From Adhaeribacter swui (GTDB lineage: Bacteria; Bacteroidota; Bacteroidia; Cytophagales; Hymenobacteraceae): 64,000 nt of DNA. The DNA lies in the NCBI RefSeq assembly GCF_014217805.1, contig NZ_CP055156.1, positions 2,548,585 to 2,612,584 on the forward strand, in the 5' to 3' direction. Below the pieces are notes generated by a model. It was given only the letters and a program-made list of their open reading frames with translations. It searched no databases and was not told where the DNA came from. The position numbers and the translations under genes were made by a program. This document shows positions 60,569-64,000 of the stretch, one piece after another (position 1 is the stretch's first letter; every line of letters begins with the position of its first letter).

Positions 60569-61198
60569 ATGGAAAAAACCGGCTTGGTATTATTAGCAGC
60601 GGGTGCGTCGGTGCGTTTGGGTAGCCCTAAACAAAACTTAGCATTTCAAGGGCAAACCTTACTGCAGCACGCTGTACAGGCCGCCCGCCAATCCGGTTGT
60701 TCCCCGGTTGTGGTGGTACTGGGCGCGAACGCCGAGGCATTACTCCCGCAGTTAAACTTTCCGGAAATTAAAATTTTTAAAAATCCGGATTGGGAAGAAG
60801 GAATGGGAGCCTCCGTGCGTAACGGAGTACAGAACTTACTGCAATCCGCGCCCGATCTGGAAAGTATATTGCTCATGACCTGCGACCAACCTTTTGTTTC
60901 GGGTAAATTATTGCAGCAATTAATCGCGGAAAAACAGAAAAATTTAAAAAAAATAATTGCTTGCGCTTACCAGGATACCCTTGGCACGCCCGTGCTGTTC
61001 GATAAGCAATTCTTCCCGGACTTACTGAATCTGCAAGGCGCACATGGCGCGAAAAAGTTACTTTTTAAATATCCCGAGCAAGTGGGTAGCATTCCGTTTG
61101 AGTTAGGCGGTTTTGATATCGATACTCCCACGGATTACCAAACGCTGCAGCATTATGTAGCTAAACTGGCGGATGATTCTACTAAGAACCAGGAGTAG
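60569..61198 (+). CDS. mocA: MocA-like molybdenum cofactor nucleotidyltransferase
   Basis: 209 residues with the GT-A-like nucleotidyltransferase core: GLVLLAAGASVRLGSPKQNL (nucleotide loop and Lys), NPDWEEGMGASVRNGVQNLL, LLMTCDQPFVSGKLLQQLI (DQP metal motif), and GTPVLFDKQFFPDLLNLQGA with GFDIDTPTDY. It adds CMP to molybdopterin, giving the MCD form used by xanthine dehydrogenase-type enzymes (MocA), though a GTP-using relative cannot be excluded. It directly follows xdhC. Confidence 0.93.
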   Translation: MEKTGLVLLAAGASVRLGSPKQNLAFQGQTLLQHAVQAARQSGCSPVVVVLGANAEALLPQLNFPEIKIFKNPDWEEGMGASVRNGVQNLLQSAPDLESILLMTCDQPFVSGKLLQQLIAEKQKNLKKIIACAYQDTLGTPVLFDKQFFPDLLNLQGAHGAKKLLFKYPEQVGSIPFELGGFDIDTPTDYQTLQHYVAKLADDSTKNQE

Positions 61199-61266
61199 TT
61201 AAACCAGAACAACTTCCGGTAGTTTTATAGAGTACCTGAAAATAGTAGTATTCTGTGTAGGAGCTA

Positions 61267-61480
61267 TTCTTTGGAGTCTTTGCAAGCCTCCATGCCATGG
61301 TTCCATCGCGTTTGAACGGGCTGAGTTTGCCTCCTGGCCGGCGGGCCCCGTTTGGCTCTTCCGGGCTGGTCTAAGCTTGTTTTGTTCGTGCCTCACAATG
61401 CCCTCGTACCTCGGCACCACAACCTTAGAAGGCCCTTCACAGCCAAACTGATGTCAGCTTTTCTTAGCCGCGGCTTTTCT
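61267..61480 (+). repeat. Repeat A copy 8 (left arm of pair 3, class I centre)
   Basis: Head TTCTTTGGAGTCTTTGCAAG, then the pair-specific block, module ACGGGCTGAG (as in copies 1 and 7), GC box CCTCCTGGCCGGCGGGCC, and the class I centre. It combines a module from one class with a centre from another. The tail has CTTAGCCGCGGCTTTTCTG, matching copy 6. Confidence 0.85.
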
Positions 61481-61538
61481 GACTCGTATAGTTTAGATGG
61501 GGAAATGTAGAAATTATATTTACTATCTTCATTAAATA

Positions 61539-61566
61539 CTAGAAGCAACGAGAATGAGCTTTCTAG
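61539..61566. repeat. Central hairpin of pair 3 (imperfect)
   Basis: CTAGAAGC (61539-61546) with GCTTTCTAG (61558-61566), one base bulged. It is weaker than the central hairpins of pairs 1 and 2. A further imperfect stem GCACTAC/GTAGTAGC is near 61619-61644. Confidence 0.6.
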
Positions 61567-61640
61567 TTCTGTTTTCTTCGCAATAAATGTTAATGAAAGT
61601 TAGCTAAAACAATTGAGTAGCACTACTCCAAAAGTGGTAG

Positions 61641-61851
61641 TAGCAATAGCTAAGCGTAACTGGCATCAGTTTGGCTGTGGAGCACCTGCTAGGGTTCCGG
61701 TTTTGCGCAGCAAAATTCCGCAGACGCAGTCGAGGAAAGAGAGTCTAGCAAGTGCGGCAGAGCCAAACGGGGCTCGCCGGCCAGGAGGCAAAACTTGAAA
61801 TATCAAACGCGATGGAACCATGGCATGGAGACTTGAAAAGGCTCCAAAGAA
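61641..61851 (-). repeat. Repeat A copy 9 (right arm of pair 3, class III centre)
   Basis: On the minus strand: TTCTTTGGAGCCTTTTCAAG, pair-specific block, module TATTTCAAG, GC box CCTCCTGGCCGGCGAGCC, P1 GTTTGGCT/AGCCAAAC, P2 GCACTTGCTAG/CTAGCAGGTGC and apex TTTTGC-tgc-GCAAAA. This is the intact class III centre against which the insertion in copy 3 can be seen. Confidence 0.85.
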
Positions 61852-61888
61852 CAACTCCTGCAAAGGAAACTAACATTTACTATTCGGT

Positions 61889-62191
61889 TTAACTACCCGC
61901 CAGCTTTTCTTCGCGTTTCAGGCTTTTGTCAAAAATAAATGTGCCGAATGGTACCAGCGAAGCCAGGAAAGCCAACAAAGCCCGCCCGAAACTCCAGCGC
62001 CGGTTAACCCACACGTGCAGCAAAGCCAGCCCAAATAACACAAAAAGCACGCCGTGCGCCCAACCTACAACTTTTACCATTTCCGGAATACCCGCTAAAT
62101 ATTTTAAAGGCATGGCAATGCCCAACAAAATTAAATACGAAATGCCTTCTATAATACCTATTATTCGAAACCGCTTCAGTGGTGTTTGCAT
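61889..62191 (-). CDS. DUF3817 family small membrane protein
   Basis: 100 residues with three probable membrane helices (about 11-30, RIIGIIEGISYLILLGIAMP; 43-62, VVGWAHGVLFVLFGLALLHV; 72-90, LLAFLASLVPFGTFIFDK). GIIEGISYLILLG and GWAHGVLFVLF are DUF3817 signatures. Function unknown in the family. It converges with mocA across repeat A pair 3, and diverges from the GH16 gene. Confidence 0.9.
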   Translation of the reverse strand: MQTPLKRFRIIGIIEGISYLILLGIAMPLKYLAGIPEMVKVVGWAHGVLFVLFGLALLHVWVNRRWSFGRALLAFLASLVPFGTFIFDKSLKREEKLAGS

Positions 62192-62287
62192 ATTTTAAAA
62201 AATTATTACCGTTACAAAGGTAGGCACGGTTAACCAAAAGAAAAATTCCGCCAAAAGTCTTACTTTTAAAGTTCACGCGCTGTTGTT

Positions 62288-63169
62288 ATGAAACTATCCT
62301 GGATTTTTATCTTATCGCTTATTGGCTTATTCGTGCCCGAACAATTGCGGGCACAACAACAACCCTATCTGGTTGCTAAAACGAAAAAATTTAAAAAAAC
62401 AGATAAATGGCAACTCCTTTGGGCCGATGAATTTAATACGTCCGGTAAGCCTAACCCGAAAAACTGGACTTTCGAGAAAGGTTTTGTCCGGAACCACGAA
62501 GCGCAATGGTACCAACCCGAAAATGCCCGCTGCGAAAACGGTTTTTTAATTATCGAAGGCCGGCCCGAACAAAAAGCCAACTCCAACTACCAACCCAACA
62601 GCCCGGATTGGCGCCGGAACCGCCAGACAGCCGCTTATACGTCGGCGAGTTTAACCACCCAGGGCTTACACCAATGGCAGTACGGCCGTTGGGAAATGCG
62701 CGGTAAAATAAACATCAGCCCCGGCATGTGGCCCGCTTTCTGGACTTTAGGCACAGCGGGAGAGTGGCCAAAAAACGGCGAAATAGACATTATGGAATAT
62801 TACCGCGATTCGTTGCTGGCCAACGTGGCCTGGGGTACGGCTAAACAATACCAGGCCAAATGGAGCACCACCAAAAAAGCCATTACATCTTTCCGGGATC
62901 CTAACTGGGCTAGCAAGTTCCACGTGTGGCGCATGGACTGGGACGAAAAATATATTCGCCTGTACGTGGATGGATTGTTATTAAACCAGGTAGATCTTTC
63001 CAAAACCATTAACCAGGACGGTACTAACATAAACCCATTTCACCAACCGCATTATATGTTGCTGAACTTAGCTATTGGCGGAGAAAACGGTGGAGATCCT
63101 GCAAAAACTACTTTTCCCACGCGGTTCGAAGTAGACTACGTGCGGGTATACCAGAAGGTAAAACCGTAA
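62288..63169 (+). CDS. Secreted glycoside hydrolase family 16 beta-glucanase
   Basis: 293 residues with signal peptide (LSWIFILSLIGLFVPEQLRAQ). The active site is NGEIDIMEYYRD: Glu165 (nucleophile), Asp167 and Glu170 (acid/base). Other GH16 blocks are WQLLWADEFNTSG, QWYQPENARCENGFLIIEG, SASLTTQGLHQWQYGRWEMR, GMWPAFWTLG, FHVWRMDWDEKYIRLYVDG and QPHYMLLNLAIGGENGGDP. Family members cut laminarin, lichenan or agar-type chains; EIDIMEY suggests the beta-1,3(4)-glucanase (laminarinase) group, specificity not proven. A Tyr after the second catalytic Glu (EYY) is common there. Confidence 0.94.
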   Translation: MKLSWIFILSLIGLFVPEQLRAQQQPYLVAKTKKFKKTDKWQLLWADEFNTSGKPNPKNWTFEKGFVRNHEAQWYQPENARCENGFLIIEGRPEQKANSNYQPNSPDWRRNRQTAAYTSASLTTQGLHQWQYGRWEMRGKINISPGMWPAFWTLGTAGEWPKNGEIDIMEYYRDSLLANVAWGTAKQYQAKWSTTKKAITSFRDPNWASKFHVWRMDWDEKYIRLYVDGLLLNQVDLSKTINQDGTNINPFHQPHYMLLNLAIGGENGGDPAKTTFPTRFEVDYVRVYQKVKP

Positions 63170-63189
63170 AAATTTTAAAAATTATTTAA

Positions 63190-63273
63190 ATGGATAGTTT
63201 AACAACGGAGTTGCCCGAATTAAAAGATAATGAGCCAGCCGTAATTGGTTCGTCTCTTATTACCCGGACATAG
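63190..63273 (+). other. 27-codon open frame, doubtful
   Basis: An ATG frame of 27 codons (MDSLTTELPELKDNEPAVIG..) begins 20 bases after the GH16 stop and then ends. Its residues look protein-like, so it may be the truncated start of a lost gene. I see no homologue and no Shine-Dalgarno. It is recorded only because the codon pattern is better than chance might give. Confidence 0.2.
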
Positions 63274-63383
63274 CAGTTGGTATTATCGGTTTTATTAACC
63301 AAGAAGATTGGCGGCAGCGACAAATTTTAAAAATTTGCCTAATCAATCCTTTTAACGTTTGAGCGTATAATTTTTAAATTTCT

Positions 63384-64000
63384 CTATTCTCCGTCGGGCA
63401 AAACCAACTGCTGCACAAAGGTTACCATGCGCTCGTAGTGCGAACCTTTCCAGAATACCCGTAGACAACTCTGGCACTGATGAAATTCTTGAAAGTACAA
63501 TTTAGTTTTGGGCGGCAATTGCGCCAGTACAACTTCTTTCGGTACGGTTTGTAATAAACCATTGCACACCAAACAACGGGTAAACGGTTGCAGGTGAGGT
63601 AATAAGTTATAATAAGCCAATACTTCGGCGAGTTGCTTTTCGGAGTTTTGCGAACGCAACCAATACCCCCATTGCACGGTTTTTAACTTGAGCAGTCCTA
63701 AGTCGCGGGTAAGAATAACGCGGTTTTCAGCGGCGGCCCTGTCGGCAATGGTTTGGTCATCGTAGTTATTTTCGTAAATCGTATCGAAGCCCAGTAAACG
63801 CAAACTTTTAGCTAATTTGCCCAGGTGAACATCCAGGATAAATCGAATTGGTTCGGGCAAAGCTTTTCGTAATTCGGGCGCGTATGGCCAGTTTTTTAAA
63901 TTTTCTTGCGGATAAATCACTACCTCATCTGCAGCTTGCAACAAGTAATTAAAAGCTACAGGTTGCTCGTTTACCAGAATAACCGCCACTTCGGGGTGAG
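63384..64000 (-). CDS. Mut7-C RNase-domain protein with ubiquitin-like N-terminus (5' end outside window)
   Basis: At least 205 codons; the frame is open to the right edge (HPEVAVILVNEQPVAF), so the GTG at 63989 is internal, not the start. Residues up to about YPQEN form the end of a ThiS/ubiquitin-like fold. The Mut7-C domain follows: FILDVHLGKLAKSLRLLGFD, ADRAAAENRVILTRDLGLLK (PIN-like Asp residues), and a Cys4 zinc ribbon CLVCNGLL..CQSCLRVFWKG. Such two-domain proteins are predicted RNases. Whether the missing part is a complete ubiquitin-like domain cannot be seen. Confidence 0.88.
   Translation of the reverse strand, partial: HPEVAVILVNEQPVAFNYLLQAADEVVIYPQENLKNWPYAPELRKALPEPIRFILDVHLGKLAKSLRLLGFDTIYENNYDDQTIADRAAAENRVILTRDLGLLKLKTVQWGYWLRSQNSEKQLAEVLAYYNLLPHLQPFTRCLVCNGLLQTVPKEVVLAQLPPKTKLYFQEFHQCQSCLRVFWKGSHYERMVTFVQQLVLPDGE

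Larger units (their letters stand above)
61267..61851. repeat. Repeat A inverted pair 3 (585 bp, composite foldback)
   Basis: Arms 61267-61480 (plus) and 61641-61851 (minus) face each other tail to tail. Their first 49 bases differ at only three positions after reversal, and both carry CATGCCATGGTTCCATCGCG, absent from all other copies, so the outer stem is pair-specific. The loop includes an imperfect hairpin (61539-61566). It lies in the convergent junction between mocA and DUF3817. Confidence 0.87.

Noticed and set aside
1-64000. tRNA or rRNA genes
   Set aside because: I looked in all intergenic regions for cloverleaf-like or rRNA sequence and saw none; a tRNAscan run would be decisive.

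Overview
The window reads as chromosome of a Gram-negative Bacteroidota bacterium, most likely order Cytophagales, family Hymenobacteraceae (an Adhaeribacter-like genome is my guess, not proven). The reasons are: BamA with tandem OmpH/Skp proteins directly after UppS, DUF6089 outer-membrane proteins, an ExbB-ExbD-ExbD-TonB operon, DUF1080 and Gfo/Idh/MocA sugar enzymes, scarce Shine-Dalgarno sequences, and a few promoter-like sites resembling the Bacteroidota form TTTG-N19-TAnnTTTG. No rRNA, tRNA, CRISPR, prophage or transposase gene was found.

Layout. 1-6.4 kb: an M28 peptidase cut by the window edge, ispF, pncB, a DUF1080 protein and a luciferase-like monooxygenase. 6.7-16.8 kb: an acidic orphan, a 1047-residue sugar-dehydrogenase/PKD/cytochrome c/CBM lipoprotein, a sugar isomerase, an FGE-like protein plus a Gfo/Idh/MocA oxidoreductase, and an esterase; most are exported and suggest carbohydrate scavenging. 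17.2-25.8 kb (minus strand): an ABC-F protein, apbE, an RsmI-like methyltransferase, a hydrolase, a membrane protein, and selD-mnmH-pdxJ (selenium for tRNA 2-selenouridine, and vitamin B6). 26.0-39.7 kb (plus strand): YqeY, CvpA, PabA, a hydrolase, a CBS protein, a POTRA/barrel protein, NAD kinase, two DUF6089 proteins, then uppS-bamA-ompH-ompH, an envelope-building block, and RluD. 40.0-47.5 kb (minus strand): a TPR protein, a PstS-like lipoprotein, a small membrane protein, tonB-exbD-exbD-exbB and mazG. 47.8-56.0 kb: glmM, a cysteine desulfurase, tsaC, a LOG protein, hemH, era and der. 56.8-64 kb: a 5'-nucleotidase, a nucleotidyltransferase-phosphoesterase-xdhC-mocA cluster (molybdenum hydroxylase maturation), DUF3817, a GH16 glucanase and a Mut7-C protein cut by the edge.

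The genes are mostly ordinary. The unusual content is between them. A family of roughly 210-bp multi-hairpin repeats ('repeat A') occurs nine times (eight near-complete, one fragment). Six copies form three tail-to-tail inverted pairs of 546-585 bp, each with a further hairpin in its centre, and all three pairs lie in convergent gene junctions. The hairpin stems show compensatory base changes between copies, so a folded RNA or single-stranded DNA form appears to be conserved. Two smaller hairpin families (B and C) and another foldback at 15.5-15.8 kb also vary in sequence while keeping the fold, and one family B hairpin sits inside a repeat A copy. I see no coding capacity in repeat A and do not recognise it as a described family; its mobility or function is inference.
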